Notes: generated by a model not told the origin, from the sequence alone. A stretch of 64,000 nt of DNA from Pelagicoccus mobilis (GCF_016595505.1 NZ_JAENIL010000001.1:1-64000); one strand, 5' to 3'. Shown: positions 25,220 to 35,746, counted from the stretch's first letter. Translations and numbers: made by a program.

Positions 25220-27799
25220 ATGGCTCGCGAAAAGAAGATCACCCCCATGATGCAGCAGTACTACGAGGTTCGCAAGACCCTCCCTGCCAACACCTTGCTG
25301 CTCTTTCGTCTAGGTGACTTCTATGAAATGTTTCACGAGGATGCCGAAGTGGGAGCCCAAGTTCTCGGCATCACGCTCACCAAACGCAGCGACTATAAGA
25401 TGGCGGGCATCCCCTTCCATGCCGCCGAGCAATACATCGGCAAAGTCCTCAAAGTAGGCATGAAGGTCGCCATCTGCGAGCAAGTCGAAACGCCTCAGGC
25501 CGGCAAGCTCGTCAAACGCGCCCTCACCCGAATCCTGACTCCCGGCACCACCATCGAGGATAATCAACTCGACTCCCAGCGAAACCACTACCTAGCTGCC
25601 ATCGAGTACGACAAAGCCGGATTCTCGCTCGCCTGGATCGACCTTTCAACCGGCGAATTCCGTATCGCCCACGATTCGAAGCCAGACGACCTCCTCCCTG
25701 TCCTGGTCTCAATCGACCCAGCAGAATTGCTTCTCATCGAAGGCACGCAGGAAAATTGGCAAAAGCACTCTCATAACAACCCAGTATTTGAGGAGCTGAT
25801 ACACTTCGCCAACTCAAGATCCACAAGCGAGCAACCTGCCTTCCAGTTCGATTGCGACTCCGGATCTCAAGCAGTCATGGAGATCCTCGGCGTGATCAAT
25901 CTCGAGGGCTTTGGCATCGACAAGACACACGACGCCCTAGGCTGCGCAGGAGCTCTTCTCCACTACGCCCGAGAAACACTCCGCTCCGAACCAAAGAATC
26001 TGTCATCAATCAGCGAATACAGCTCCAAAGCCTCGCTGCTCATCGACCCTGCAACCCTACGCAACCTTGAGATTTTCAAGTCGACCCGCGGGCTACGCGA
26101 AGGCTCCCTCATCGAAGCCATCAATGGCTGCAAGACCGCCGCAGGCGCCCGACTTCTCGAGCAATGGCTCATCGCACCCGAACGTGACATACCAGAGCTC
26201 AACCGACGCCTCGATTCCGTAGAACAATTCTTCGGCAATCCGATGGCCGCCACCGAGCTGCAGAGCACCCTCAAATCAGTACGCGACATCCAACGCATCC
26301 TCTCCCGCATGCAAAACCGCTTGCGAAACCCACGAGAGCTAGGCGGCGTTCGCGATACCCTCGCCCAGATCCCCGAACTTAAAGCCAGCATCCAAGAAGT
26401 AGCCTCCGCAGATCCAGCGGACACCAACCCGCTCGACGGGCTCACCAATCGCCTCCACGAACTCCCAGCTCTTACCGAGCTTCTCGACCGCGCCCTCAAA
26501 GAGGAGCTTCCATCCAAGCTCGACGACGGTGGCTACATCGCCACCGGATACGACCCCGAGCTTGATCGTATGCTCTCGCTCACCACCGACAACAAAGTCT
26601 GGTTGGCCGACCTCGAGTCCGGCGAACGCGAGCGAACAGGAATCAAAAACCTAAAGGTCAAGTACAACGGAGCATTCGGCTACTTCATCGAAGTCACCAA
26701 ATCGAACCTCTCTCTCGTACCCGAAAATTACATACGCAAGCAAACGACCGTAAACGCTGAACGCTTCATCACCGAGGACCTCAAGGTCAAGGAGAAGGAA
26801 ATCTTCCATGCCGAGGAAAACTCGAAGCGTCGCGAAGAAGAGCTCTTCCTCGGCCTCATCGAGGCAGTCCTCGAAGAGTCCGCTGCACTTAAGGAAACCG
26901 CCGCCGCTCTCGCCGAGCTCGACGTCTTTTGCGGTTGGTCGGAAATCGCTCGCCGCTGGGACTACAGCAAACCGGAACTCAACGATACAGACCTTCTCGA
27001 CATCGATCAAGGGCGCCACCCGGTCGTGGAGCAAATGCTCCGCAAAGACAGCCAAGGTCTCGCCGGCAGCCACGCGTTCGTGCCTAACGGAATCAACATC
27101 AGCGCATCCAACAACCAAATACACCTGATAACCGGGCCTAACATGGCTGGTAAGTCGACCTTCATCCGCCAGGTCGCCCTCATCACTCTCATGGCTCAAG
27201 TCGGCTGCTGGGTGCCGGCAGCATCCGCAAAGATAGGAGTCGTCGATCGCATCTTCTCCCGTGTCGGAGCTAGCGACGACCTCGCCCGAGGTAACTCGAC
27301 CTTCATGGTGGAGATGAACGAGACCGCCAACATCCTCAACAACGCCACCGAGAGCAGCCTAATCATCCTCGACGAAATCGGCCGTGGCACCTCCACCTAC
27401 GACGGTCTCTCCATCGCTTGGTCCGTCATCGAGCACTTGCACCGCGACACCGAAGCTGGCCCCAAAACCCTCTTCGCCACCCACTACCAAGAGCTGACTC
27501 AACTCGACAAACACCTAAACCGCCTCGAAAACTACAGCGTCGCAGTAAAGGAATGGAACGACGACATCGTGTTCGTCCGCCAAGTCGTCAAAGGAGCTGC
27601 CGACCGCAGCTACGGGATTCAAGTCGCCCGCTTAGCCGGCCTCCCTACCCCTGTCATCGACCGCGCGAAAGAAATCCTAGAGAAGCTCGAGTCGGACGAC
27701 TCCACAGTCACCGTTTCCAGCCCCACGCCCACACCCGTCGCGAAGCCCCGGAAGAAAATCAAAGTCGCTAAAGACGAGAATCAGCTCGGACTCTTCTGA
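25220..27799 (+). CDS. mutS: DNA mismatch repair protein MutS
   Basis: Mismatch-recognition ATPase of 859 residues, full family length. The N-terminal domain has the mismatch-contacting F-x-E motif in 'RLGDFYEMF' near residue 35. Connector, lever and clamp domains follow. The ATPase domain has Walker A 'GPNMAGKST' (639-647), Walker B 'LIILDEIGRGTSTYDG' and the 'FATHYQELTQL' signature. The C-terminus ends 'KDENQLGLF', a short tail close to a beta-clamp binding motif. The gene stands alone; mutL is not in the window. It is divergent from higA. Confidence 0.98.
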   Translation: MAREKKITPMMQQYYEVRKTLPANTLLLFRLGDFYEMFHEDAEVGAQVLGITLTKRSDYKMAGIPFHAAEQYIGKVLKVGMKVAICEQVETPQAGKLVKRALTRILTPGTTIEDNQLDSQRNHYLAAIEYDKAGFSLAWIDLSTGEFRIAHDSKPDDLLPVLVSIDPAELLLIEGTQENWQKHSHNNPVFEELIHFANSRSTSEQPAFQFDCDSGSQAVMEILGVINLEGFGIDKTHDALGCAGALLHYARETLRSEPKNLSSISEYSSKASLLIDPATLRNLEIFKSTRGLREGSLIEAINGCKTAAGARLLEQWLIAPERDIPELNRRLDSVEQFFGNPMAATELQSTLKSVRDIQRILSRMQNRLRNPRELGGVRDTLAQIPELKASIQEVASADPADTNPLDGLTNRLHELPALTELLDRALKEELPSKLDDGGYIATGYDPELDRMLSLTTDNKVWLADLESGERERTGIKNLKVKYNGAFGYFIEVTKSNLSLVPENYIRKQTTVNAERFITEDLKVKEKEIFHAEENSKRREEELFLGLIEAVLEESAALKETAAALAELDVFCGWSEIARRWDYSKPELNDTDLLDIDQGRHPVVEQMLRKDSQGLAGSHAFVPNGINISASNNQIHLITGPNMAGKSTFIRQVALITLMAQVGCWVPAASAKIGVVDRIFSRVGASDDLARGNSTFMVEMNETANILNNATESSLIILDEIGRGTSTYDGLSIAWSVIEHLHRDTEAGPKTLFATHYQELTQLDKHLNRLENYSVAVKEWNDDIVFVRQVVKGAADRSYGIQVARLAGLPTPVIDRAKEILEKLESDDSTVTVSSPTPTPVAKPRKKIKVAKDENQLGLF

Positions 27800-27926
27800 A
27801 CGCCAAGCCTCAGGCGCCCCACGCGGGAGTCGCAACCACCGTAAACCAGACTCCAATAGATTCCGCTGAATCACCTACCAATTTCACATCAATTGGCCTA
27901 TTTTCAGTGCCTCACCCCCACAGTGC

Positions 27927-29072
27927 ATGTCAGTATCTCGAGCCTTCGCTTTTCTCACTCTCATTCTTCCAGTTGTCACCGCGACTGCGGAAAACTCACG
28001 CCCGCAGCCAATCGATTCAGGAGCAACCGAAGAAACCCAAAATCTGCTAGCCCATCTCCACCACATTGGCTGGCACACAGACTCCTTCATGTTCGGCCAA
28101 GAATTTCCGCTCAGCTACCAGAGGGAGATGAAAGGAATAAACGATCCAGCCACTTCTGATCTGAAAGAAGTCGTCGGCGACCACCCAGGCGTACACGGAT
28201 CCGACTTCCATTTCATGATCGACAAGGATCCCCATGAAATCGTCGCTCACAAGGTCGCCGCCCTCACCGCTTACGAGTCAGGCTCTATGGTCACCTTCGA
28301 TTTCCACTGGGTCGGGAAATACGGCGGGACCCACTCCTGGCACAAGGAAGACGCCAAAATCCTCTACAACGTCGTTAACGACAACGACAAGAGAGGCGAC
28401 GTCACATGGTTCTACCAATCCCTCGACGAAGTGATTCGCATCGTCAACGAAGACCTGCAATTCCCCATCGTCTTCCGCCCCTTCCATGAGATGAACGGCA
28501 ATTGGTTCTGGTGGGGCAGCAAGCTCAAAGGCGGCCCCGAAACCTACAAACAAGCTTACCGCATCCTCGTCGATTACATCAAAGAGCGAAGCGACTACTT
28601 CCTTTTCTGCTGGTCTCCAGACAAAGACCTCACCCTGGAATATTATCCAGGAAGCGAATACGTCGACATCATCGGCTTCGACGGCTACGGCCAAGGCAAT
28701 CCGAAAGTCCACTGGTTCACCGTCAACGATATGATCGAGCAACTGGAAGCCGTCGTCGATTTCGCCGCCAAAGAAGACAAGGTCGCCGCCTTCACTGAAA
28801 CTGGATACGACACCAAAAACAACGTCGACTACCACACCACTCGTCCCGACTGGTGGACTCAAAGCGTACTCGATCCCATTCTCGCAAGCGAGAAGGCAAG
28901 CCGTATCGCCTGGGTGCTTACATGGATAAACTCAGATTGGTCCGGCCCTTACACGCCGTACTCAGGATCTCCCGAGCCTTCCAAGGAAGCCTTCCAAAAA
29001 TTCCACGCCCACGAAGCGACCCTTTTTCAAGAAGAGGTATCCTCTCGATCCATCTACGCCCCCTTGCGGTAG
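27927..29072 (+). CDS. GH26 family glycoside hydrolase, beta-mannanase type
   Basis: Secreted endo-beta-mannanase-type enzyme of 381 residues. The signal peptide is MSVSRAFAFLTLILPVVTATA. The fold is marked by 'FMFGQEFPLSY', 'GVHGSDFHFMI' and 'GSMVTFDFHWVGKYGG'. The acid/base is E188 in 'VFRPFHEMNGNWFWWG' and the nucleophile is E291 in 'AAFTETGYD', both in their normal family contexts. A tail of about 25 residues follows the barrel. The gene stands alone after mutS, away from the other carbohydrate genes. Mannan, or a related beta-1,4 or beta-1,3 glycan, is the likely substrate. Confidence 0.93.
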   Translation: MSVSRAFAFLTLILPVVTATAENSRPQPIDSGATEETQNLLAHLHHIGWHTDSFMFGQEFPLSYQREMKGINDPATSDLKEVVGDHPGVHGSDFHFMIDKDPHEIVAHKVAALTAYESGSMVTFDFHWVGKYGGTHSWHKEDAKILYNVVNDNDKRGDVTWFYQSLDEVIRIVNEDLQFPIVFRPFHEMNGNWFWWGSKLKGGPETYKQAYRILVDYIKERSDYFLFCWSPDKDLTLEYYPGSEYVDIIGFDGYGQGNPKVHWFTVNDMIEQLEAVVDFAAKEDKVAAFTETGYDTKNNVDYHTTRPDWWTQSVLDPILASEKASRIAWVLTWINSDWSGPYTPYSGSPEPSKEAFQKFHAHEATLFQEEVSSRSIYAPLR

Positions 29073-29080
29073 CAACGAAG

Positions 29081-29112
29081 CTCCCTGTTCAAAACAACGG
29101 GAGTTATTCTCT
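29081..29112 (+). terminator. Probable terminator after the GH26 gene
   Basis: CTCCC-(T)-GTT pairs with AAC-GGGAG (29096-29103) around a six-base loop, followed by the T-rich TTATTCTCTC. It begins eight bases after the stop codon. Confidence 0.5.
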
Positions 29113-29498
29113 CTTCAGAAGGAGTCAGTTTCGGTCCAGCCACCTAGTCCGAAACTGCAAAGAAAAGGTCATACACTACGTATTCCCTCAGCAATCGCCA
29201 TCTCCCGAGGCTAATGGCCGTCTCAAAAATCTGGTTTTACAGAATTTTGGCGAGAAACACCCAGAAAAACTCTCCTTACGTAAAATTAGGGTCTTTTTCA
29301 CCCCTAAAACACCCCAATCCGTCTCCCATTTAGTCCTACAGTTCACTAGGCACCCCAAACGAAGCATTAGTGTTTTTATGCTTTTACCACGAAATAAGTA
29401 ATGCAACTCCCCTCGCTACCTAATCCATAGAATTCAGCGCTCAAGGGGCAAGTAACACTACCGATAGCTAGAGCGAATAACGTAACCAACTATTCCCC
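29113..29498 (+). other. Intergenic stretch upstream of the chemoreceptor gene
   Basis: About 390 bases, more A+T-rich than the flanking genes, with weak inverted repeats such as TTAGGG/CCCTAA near 29287-29310. It presumably holds the chemoreceptor promoter. I find no convincing small gene, structured RNA or known riboswitch. Confidence 0.35.
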
Positions 29499-31430
29499 GT
29501 GAACGCCTTACTCAATCGCCTTAGCTTTTCCAAACGAATCATCATCCTGATGATGATCCCACTTTGCGGTCTATCGATCTTCAGCATCGTCACTATCCTG
29601 GACCATATCCAAGCCACCAAACAGACTCAGCGAGAAATCGACTCGGTCACCGAGCTTACGGAACTGGGAACTGTAATCGCCGAAGCAATACACGAATGGC
29701 AAAAAGAGCGCGGTCGCTCAGCTGGCTATCTCGGCTCGGCAGGCAAAAAGTTCTCGAGCGAGATCAGAAGCCAACATCGCTCCAGCGACCAAACCATGGC
29801 AACCCTGCGTCAAGCGATCCAAGCAAACGACTACTCCCTTCAACCTCCAGAATTTCACGCGGCCTTGGACAAGAGCGTCTCACTGATGGAAAAAGTGCCA
29901 GGCCTCAGAAACGAAGTGCTTGCTCTAAAAATTAAAGGCGGCGACGCAGTCGGCCAATATACAAAGATGATCACCAGCTTCCTGAGCGTGATCGACACAT
30001 CCGCCAAACTCACTCAGGAGTCCGATATTTCCCTGCTACTCGTTTCCTACAGCAACTTCCTCCGAGCCAAAGAAAACATGGGCATCGAGCGAGCGGTTTT
30101 GAGCAACGCCTTCGGAGCAGACGCCTTCAAAGCTGACTTCTACAAGCGCTATTGCACCGTGCTCGCCAATCAGGCCGCCTACCTTTCCAGCTTCCAAGCG
30201 TTCGCCCTCCCCGAACATATCCAATTCTACAAACGGACCGTACGCGGCCCCTCCGTCGACAAAGTGTCGGAGTGGGAAGCCCTTGCATTCGCCAAAGCGG
30301 ATACAGGCGGATTCGGAGTCCGCCCTGAAGACTGGTTCACCGAAATCACCGCCAAGATCGACCTCATGAAGACAGTAGAGGATCACATCGCGAACTCGGT
30401 CCGGCAAAGCTCCGAGCAAATTGCCTCCGCCAATAGCTCGAAGTTCTACACCCTCGTCTCCACAGCAGCAGCTCTCATAACGCTCACCCTTGGACTCTCC
30501 TATTGGGTCGCCACCTTCACATCTCGCTCGCTTCGAGAAACCGTCTCTCGCCTTCATCAAGGAGTCGACGAAGTGGCAGCCGCTTCCGGACAAGTATCGC
30601 AAGCCTCCATCGCCATGGCCAATGCGGCCAACGAGCAATCCACAAGCCTCAACCACACCAGCGGCATTCTCAGCAACATCACCGACATTACCCGCAGCAA
30701 CGGCGAACTGGCTGGCAACGCAAACGCTATCACCGCCGAAGCCCGCAAGATGGTCGACAACAGCCTAGAGGAAATGCGAACCCTCCAAAACGCGATGGAT
30801 GAAATCCGCACTTCCAGCGACGAGATTTCAGCGATTATCAAGACCATCGACGAGATCGCCTTCCAAACAAACATCCTAGCCCTAAACGCCGCCGTCGAAG
30901 CCGCTCGCGCCGGACAAGCAGGCACCGGATTCGCTGTAGTTGCCGACGAAGTACGAAACCTCGCACAACGCTCTGCTCAAGCAGCCAACGATACCACCCA
31001 AAAGATCGAGGACTCCATCAAGCGAGCCCACAACGGGACCAGCATTTCCAGCAGCGTCGGATCCGTACTTGAGAACATCGTAGGCAAGGTACGTGAGGTC
31101 GATGACGTCGTAACTAAAATCGACGAAGCCTCCCAAAACCAACTCGCCGCAATCCTCGAAGTCCAATCCGCCGTACGCTCGCAAGAGGAAGTCGTTATGG
31201 GCGCCTCTACTTCTACCGAAGAAACAGCTTCCGCAGCAGAAGAGCTTCACAGCCAAGCTGGCAATATGCAGGCCTCGATTCGAGACCTCGCCCTGCAAGC
31301 AGGTATCGCCTACAGAGACGAAAACCTGATCTCAGCCACTCCAGCCCAAACTCAACCGGCCAGCCACTCGGCACAAAACGAATTCACTCCTTCCCGAGCA
31401 AAAAAAGAAGAGGAACTTCTCTGGAACTAG
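29499..31430 (+). CDS. Methyl-accepting chemotaxis protein with nitrate/nitrite-sensor (NIT) domain
   Basis: Transmembrane chemoreceptor of 643 residues. The first membrane helix is at about 13-33 ([22 protein letters not shown]). A periplasmic helical domain of about 270 residues begins with '[20 protein letters not shown]', the NIT-domain signature. The second helix (about 312-335) is '[21 protein letters not shown]'. A short connector leads directly to the signalling domain, with no clear HAMP domain. The signalling hairpin tip is '[20 protein letters not shown]' and then '[16 protein letters not shown]'. The start is GTG 29499. The C-terminus (EEELLWN) is not a typical CheR-binding tail. 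No other chemotaxis genes lie near. Confidence 0.92.
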   Translation: MNALLNRLSFSKRIIILMMIPLCGLSIFSIVTILDHIQATKQTQREIDSVTELTELGTVIAEAIHEWQKERGRSAGYLGSAGKKFSSEIRSQHRSSDQTMATLRQAIQANDYSLQPPEFHAALDKSVSLMEKVPGLRNEVLALKIKGGDAVGQYTKMITSFLSVIDTSAKLTQESDISLLLVSYSNFLRAKENMGIERAVLSNAFGADAFKADFYKRYCTVLANQAAYLSSFQAFALPEHIQFYKRTVRGPSVDKVSEWEALAFAKADTGGFGVRPEDWFTEITAKIDLMKTVEDHIANSVRQSSEQIASANSSKFYTLVSTAAALITLTLGLSYWVATFTSRSLRETVSRLHQGVDEVAAASGQVSQASIAMANAANEQSTSLNHTSGILSNITDITRSNGELAGNANAITAEARKMVDNSLEEMRTLQNAMDEIRTSSDEISAIIKTIDEIAFQTNILALNAAVEAARAGQAGTGFAVVADEVRNLAQRSAQAANDTTQKIEDSIKRAHNGTSISSSVGSVLENIVGKVREVDDVVTKIDEASQNQLAAILEVQSAVRSQEEVVMGASTSTEETASAAEELHSQAGNMQASIRDLALQAGIAYRDENLISATPAQTQPASHSAQNEFTPSRAKKEEELLWN

Positions 31431-31431
31431 A

Positions 31432-32388
31432 TTAAGCGCCTATTTCCATTAGCTGCTCATAATAGTCGCTTACAAGAACCACGATCTTGTAGGCGATGTA
31501 TCCAAATATCCCGATCAAAACGATCTTTGGATAGAGCACTGAAGCGAGCAGCAGACGATTGCTAGCATCCTTCCGATAGCGACTCCCGGCAGCCTCCAAA
31601 TTCTGGTCAAGCTTGCCGCTCTCCTCGCCGGAACGATACATCTCGCGAAACCCAGAAGGCACTCCCCTTAACTTAGAATCCATCGCTTCGCTCGCCTTTC
31701 GGCCTTGTGCAACCATTTCCAGCACTTGATCGCAAAGGCGATTATGCTTCGGACTCCCTGAGGCCATTGCAGCCGTACGCCAAGCGTCCTCCACTCCCAA
31801 GCCAGCAGAGAGGCAGCTGCCAAGAACATCGCACAAGACCCCAGACTCCCAATACATACGATACGAGGCAATCACCGGCACCCGCCTCGCGATCGACAAA
31901 CAGACGCTCGGCAAATACACCGCTAAGCTCCACACAAAAAAAACGAACATCCATAGCGGTACAATCACCATACCCGCGGACACCAGAAAAGCTGTCACGT
32001 CGCCACTTACTAAATACGTTATGGAAAAGACAAGAGCAGCAAAATGCAGCAACAAGATCGGGTACGCCAAAGCGAGCGTGATCCGTCTTTTCACCTTCTG
32101 AGCTTCGCGACGTGACTCCGCTATCTTTCGCATCGCCTGCGGGATACGAGCCGAACGCTCCGAGGCAGCCAGAATAGCATGCTCAGCCTGCGAGAGCGAA
32201 AATACCGGATCCATAAATACCGTGGCCCAACTAGCTCCTTCGCGAAAAGAACCAATTAGGCCCTCGCTCCTATCGTTCGGCAAGGGTTTCGCCAATGCCA
32301 CCGCGTTGCTAGCCTCCATCCCGGAGTCAACCCCATCAGCAACTTGCTCAAGCCAATCCGCCAGCTGCTTATCCGACAATCTAGCCAT
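31432..32388 (-). CDS. Lone GspF/PilC-like inner-membrane protein
   Basis: Type II secretion/type IV pilus F-domain protein of 318 residues. An N-terminal cytoplasmic half ('LADWLEQVADGVDSGMEASNA', 'LSQAEHAILAASERSARIPQA') leads to membrane helices near 'LALAYPILLLHFAALVFSITY' and 'MVIVPLWMFVFFVWSLAVYL'. A second F-like repeat contains 'LSAGLGVEDAWRTAA' and 'MYRSGEESGKLDQNLEAAGS'. A last helix follows (YPKIVLIGIFGYIAYKIVVL). ATG 32388 lies eight bases after the nadK stop; an upstream GTG would overlap nadK. No GspE, GspG or other pilus genes are nearby, so its partners must be elsewhere. Confidence 0.8.
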   Translation of the reverse strand: MARLSDKQLADWLEQVADGVDSGMEASNAVALAKPLPNDRSEGLIGSFREGASWATVFMDPVFSLSQAEHAILAASERSARIPQAMRKIAESRREAQKVKRRITLALAYPILLLHFAALVFSITYLVSGDVTAFLVSAGMVIVPLWMFVFFVWSLAVYLPSVCLSIARRVPVIASYRMYWESGVLCDVLGSCLSAGLGVEDAWRTAAMASGSPKHNRLCDQVLEMVAQGRKASEAMDSKLRGVPSGFREMYRSGEESGKLDQNLEAAGSRYRKDASNRLLLASVLYPKIVLIGIFGYIAYKIVVLVSDYYEQLMEIGA

Positions 32389-32396
32389 TGAAAAAG

Positions 32397-33236
32397 CTAA
32401 GCTTCGCCCGCGTATCCACCACTCCACTTCAGTTTATGGCGGACAACATTGAAGTGCGAATAATCGAGTTTCTGAGCAATCTGTAGTCGACTCTCTGAGA
32501 CATGAATCCCCAAGGAACTTCCTTCGAGAATATTCAAGTTTCTCTGCCCATCGAGAGCGACAAGCAAACGCTGGCCTGGCTTGGCATTCTCGATCCGCAA
32601 TTTAACCTTAGTCGGGAAAATAATGGAGCGATTGCTCAAGGTATGCGGGCAAATCGGAGTCAACGAAATCGATTCAGAATCCGGATGCATCATTGGACCG
32701 CCAGCCGACAAGTTGTACGCCGTCGAACCAGTGGGCGTACTAAAGATCAAACCATCACACACGTAGGTCGTGACAAACTCGTCATCCGCGAAAACATTGA
32801 TATGGATGATCTGGCTCGAATCCGCCGCCTTCACCACCACATCATTCAAGGCTAGATCGATATGGTTTTCGTGAGCAGTGCACTCAAGCAAGGCTCTCCC
32901 CTGCACCTTAAACTCTCCTGCCAAGATCGAAGGAAACAAAGCCTCGACCTCTTCGGACGTGTAGGTCGTCAAAAAGCCAAGCGTCCCTCGGTTCACTCCG
33001 ATCACCGGGATCTGCGCCGATGTCGCTTCTGCCGCCGCGCTCAGGAACGTTCCATCGCCGCCAACGACACAACAAGCATCCATGTTAGAGAAGCTCCCAG
33101 CAGGGACCGGAAAACCGGTGATCGCCTTCGTATCCACGCCCTTCTCACGGGCAATTTCGCCAAGTCTCTCAACCAGCTCTACCGAACCAGATTTGGTCCC
33201 GTTTATCACAAAGGCTAATCTCTTGATCGCATTCAT
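32397..33236 (-). CDS. nadK: NAD kinase
   Basis: ATP-NAD kinase of 279 residues making NADP. It has 'NGTKSGSVELVERL' at the start, the GGDGT motif at residues 59-63 ('CCVVGGDGTFLSAA'), 'ALNDVVV', and the family signature 'DGLIFSTPTGSTAYNLSAGG'. Full length, cytosolic, no oddities. It lies between tlyA and the gspF-like gene in the long minus-strand block. Confidence 0.95.
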   Translation of the reverse strand: MNAIKRLAFVINGTKSGSVELVERLGEIAREKGVDTKAITGFPVPAGSFSNMDACCVVGGDGTFLSAAAEATSAQIPVIGVNRGTLGFLTTYTSEEVEALFPSILAGEFKVQGRALLECTAHENHIDLALNDVVVKAADSSQIIHINVFADDEFVTTYVCDGLIFSTPTGSTAYNLSAGGPMMHPDSESISLTPICPHTLSNRSIIFPTKVKLRIENAKPGQRLLVALDGQRNLNILEGSSLGIHVSESRLQIAQKLDYSHFNVVRHKLKWSGGYAGEA

Positions 33237-33284
33237 CAGGCAAGTTCACAGACATAAAACTGACAAACCACTGATTTTCAATCA

Positions 33285-34052
33285 CTAAAGACGACTGTCA
33301 CCGGATCGTTTTACCAATCCCAATAGAAACTCCACGTTTCCATCGCCTCCCTTTATGGGCGATACCATCTCGCCAATATATCGAGCCCCCGGCAACTCTT
33401 CCAAAGCAAACTGCTTAACACCTTCCATTGCCTTCGATCTCGCCTTTTCGTCACGGATGACGCCCTTGAACTTGTCAGCGATCTCTTTCCCCACTTCAAA
33501 CTGAGGCTTTACGAGAGCAACCAAAACGCCTTCCTCTTTCAAAAAAGGCCACACGCAGGGCAAAACCGTCTTCAGCGAAATAAAAGACAGATCCATCACC
33601 ATCCGGTCGTATTCAGAATACGGAAGAAGATCAGCGCTCAGGTAGCGGGCGTTCGTCTTTTCCAGATTCGTCACGCGCTCATCGTTTCGCAACTTCATGT
33701 GTAGTTGCCCATAGCCTACATCCACACAAGTTGCTCCCGCCGCCCCGTGCTGCAAAGCACAGTCCGTGAATCCTCCAGTGCAAGCTCCTACATCGAGAAC
33801 CTGCGTACCTTCAAAGCCGAGCTCAAAGTTCTCGATCCAGCCGAGAAGCTTCTCCCCTCCACGACCCACAAATCTCTGACCAGCTTCGACCTCGAGTTCG
33901 ATATCCTCCTCGTACTTCGTACCGCCCTTGGTTAGTCGCTCTGTCCCGCGGCGAACCTTCCCCGTCATGATCAAGGCCTTCGCCTCGCTGCGGGAACTCG
34001 CATACCCACGTTCGAGCACGATCTCATCCAGTCTCTTCTTTTTACCTGCCAT
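33285..34052 (-). CDS. tlyA: TlyA-family rRNA (cytidine-2'-O)-methyltransferase
   Basis: Protein of 255 residues with an S4 RNA-binding domain (about 4-62, 'KRLDEIVLERGYASSRSEAK') and an FtsJ-type methyltransferase domain. The SAM-binding motif is 'VLDVGACTGGFTDCALQ', and 'LVKPQFEVGKE' holds the catalytic Lys of the K-D-K-E tetrad, with 'VMDLSFISLKTVLP' supplying the Asp. The start is set at ATG 34052 (MAGKKKRLDE), which overlaps the ribF end by 11 bases; a start 12 codons upstream would lie deeper in ribF. Homologues modify 16S and 23S rRNA. Confidence 0.92.
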   Translation of the reverse strand: MAGKKKRLDEIVLERGYASSRSEAKALIMTGKVRRGTERLTKGGTKYEEDIELEVEAGQRFVGRGGEKLLGWIENFELGFEGTQVLDVGACTGGFTDCALQHGAAGATCVDVGYGQLHMKLRNDERVTNLEKTNARYLSADLLPYSEYDRMVMDLSFISLKTVLPCVWPFLKEEGVLVALVKPQFEVGKEIADKFKGVIRDEKARSKAMEGVKQFALEELPGARYIGEMVSPIKGGDGNVEFLLGLVKRSGDSRL

Positions 34053-34989
34053 CGAAAAAGGCTCTCGCTTGATCAACGTCCTTAGCAATCTGGCGCTTCA
34101 GTTCGTCGATCCCATTAAACTTCTCCTCCTGGCGAAGAAAGCTGTGCCACACGACCTGCAAACGATGCCCGTAGTCAAACGGACACTCATCCAAAAGAAA
34201 CGCCTCAAGCAGGGGTTTATCCGTCTGCTCAACAGTCGGTCGTATTCCGAAATTGGCGACAGCTCGGTACTGATGGTCCAACGACACGTCTGAAACACTC
34301 ACCGCGTAAACGCCGTAAGCAGGCCTCAAATCCCCCTCAAACGGAAGGTTCAGAGTAGGAGCATCAATCGTACGCCCCATACGCTTCCCCTGAGTCACAG
34401 TACCAATGCTATAATAGTCATAGCCTAAGAGTTCATTTGCCTCCCCGATTTGTCCGAGTGTCAGTAAATTGCGTATCCGCGTGCTGCTTACGCGTTCGGC
34501 TCCGGAATCGAGACAAGGGACCGACTCTACGCCAACCCCTAGCAGATCTCCCTGCAGTTCAAGTTCGCCCATGTCACCAGTCCGACCTCGCCCGAATTGC
34601 CAATTCTCACCGGCATGCACCGATTGGATGGCAGGCAATTCGCTCTTGAGGTGAGCTAGGAACTCGGATGCTTCGATAGCGGCAAACTCACGCGTGAAAG
34701 GCTCTTCCACAATAAAGTCCAAGCCAAGCTTCGCGAGCTCAAGCCGCTTCAGCTCCGGACTCAGAATCATGCGAGCAGGGTCAGCCGGACGAAACAGGCG
34801 ACTGGGGTGAGGCCAGAAGGTCAAGGTACCGCAAACGCCTCCACTTTCGCGGGCAGCCTCTTTTGCAGATTCAATCACCCGCTGATGCCCGCGGTGCAAA
34901 CCGTCGAACATCCCTATCGCCAGATGCACGGGACAATCGGCAGCATAATCTACCGTTCGCAAACACTCGAATTGCTTTGTCCCGCTCAT
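34042..34989 (-). CDS. ribF: Bifunctional riboflavin kinase/FAD synthetase
   Basis: Makes FMN and FAD; 315 residues. The N-terminal nucleotidyltransferase domain has 'AIGMFDGLHRGHQRVI' and 'SSTRIRNLLTLG' (the ISSTxIR-type motif). The C-terminal kinase domain has 'GRTIDAPTLNL', where PTLN replaces the more common PTAN, then 'PAYGVYAVSV' and 'ANFGIRPTV'. The catalytic Glu lies in 'LLEAFLLD'. Normal length. It is 15 bases downstream of truB and overlaps tlyA. Confidence 0.95.
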   Translation of the reverse strand: MSGTKQFECLRTVDYAADCPVHLAIGMFDGLHRGHQRVIESAKEAARESGGVCGTLTFWPHPSRLFRPADPARMILSPELKRLELAKLGLDFIVEEPFTREFAAIEASEFLAHLKSELPAIQSVHAGENWQFGRGRTGDMGELELQGDLLGVGVESVPCLDSGAERVSSTRIRNLLTLGQIGEANELLGYDYYSIGTVTQGKRMGRTIDAPTLNLPFEGDLRPAYGVYAVSVSDVSLDHQYRAVANFGIRPTVEQTDKPLLEAFLLDECPFDYGHRLQVVWHSFLRQEEKFNGIDELKRQIAKDVDQARAFFDGR

Positions 34990-35004
34990 GTTAGCCTCTC
35001 TTCC

Positions 35005-35727
35005 TTAGAAAAAGTTGTCTGGAGTCGCCTCGTGCGCAGGGATCAGCTTCTTCTCGATCTCCGAGATTTCCATCTCCTTGAAGGCATCCAGCTCGACCGC
35101 CTGAGCCGTGCTGAAATCATCAGAAGCGTCACGGCGCAAAGCCGTGAGGTGCGCTCCGCATTCAAGCTTCTCTCCGAGATCGTTCGCCAAAGTTCGGACG
35201 TAAGTGCCCTTCGAGCAATCCAGAGTGAAATCAATCTCCGGCAAATCAAAACGCGTGATCTCAAATTTGGATACGCGAATAAAGCGCGGCTCTCTCTCTA
35301 CTTCCTGTCCTTTGCGGGCCAGTTTGTAGAGGCGTTGTCCCTTGATTTTCACCGCCGAAAACATCGGAGGCGTTTGGTACTGGTCGCCAACAAAGTCACT
35401 CATCGCGAACTGAGCCTGCAGCTGACTCAACTCAGGGACCGGACGCGTTACCGTGATCTCACCATCGGCATCTTGCGTATTGGTCGATTCACCCAACTTG
35501 ATCGTGCCTGAATAGGTCTTGTCCAAACTCGTCAGGTACTGGGAAAGCTTGGTTGCCTTTCCGACAAGAATGATGAGCAAACCGGTCGCCATCGGGTCGA
35601 GTGTCCCCGCATGCCCGACGCGCTTCATACGCAATTTTCGACGAACTTGATCCACCACATCGTGGGAAGTCATCCCACTGGGCTTGTCGATAAGCAAAAC
35701 GCCTTCAAGATCTCTTTTCTGTTCCAT
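35005..35727 (-). CDS. truB: tRNA pseudouridine(55) synthase TruB
   Basis: Isomerises U55 of tRNAs; 240 residues, at the short end for TruB, with no PUA domain. Motifs: '[15 protein letters not shown]', '[16 protein letters not shown]' with catalytic D44, and '[20 protein letters not shown]'. Later '[19 protein letters not shown]' and '[16 protein letters not shown]' complete the family pattern. It lies within the rbfA-nrnA-truB-ribF order typical of many bacteria. Confidence 0.96.
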   Translation of the reverse strand: MEQKRDLEGVLLIDKPSGMTSHDVVDQVRRKLRMKRVGHAGTLDPMATGLLIILVGKATKLSQYLTSLDKTYSGTIKLGESTNTQDADGEITVTRPVPELSQLQAQFAMSDFVGDQYQTPPMFSAVKIKGQRLYKLARKGQEVEREPRFIRVSKFEITRFDLPEIDFTLDCSKGTYVRTLANDLGEKLECGAHLTALRRDASDDFSTAQAVELDAFKEMEISEIEKKLIPAHEATPDNFF

Positions 35728-35746
35728 TTTCTAAAACTTAAATACC

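Noticed and set aside
29113-29498. Possible structured RNA or riboswitch before the chemoreceptor gene
   Set aside because: The stems are weak and no core of a known riboswitch class, including c-di-GMP types, could be matched.
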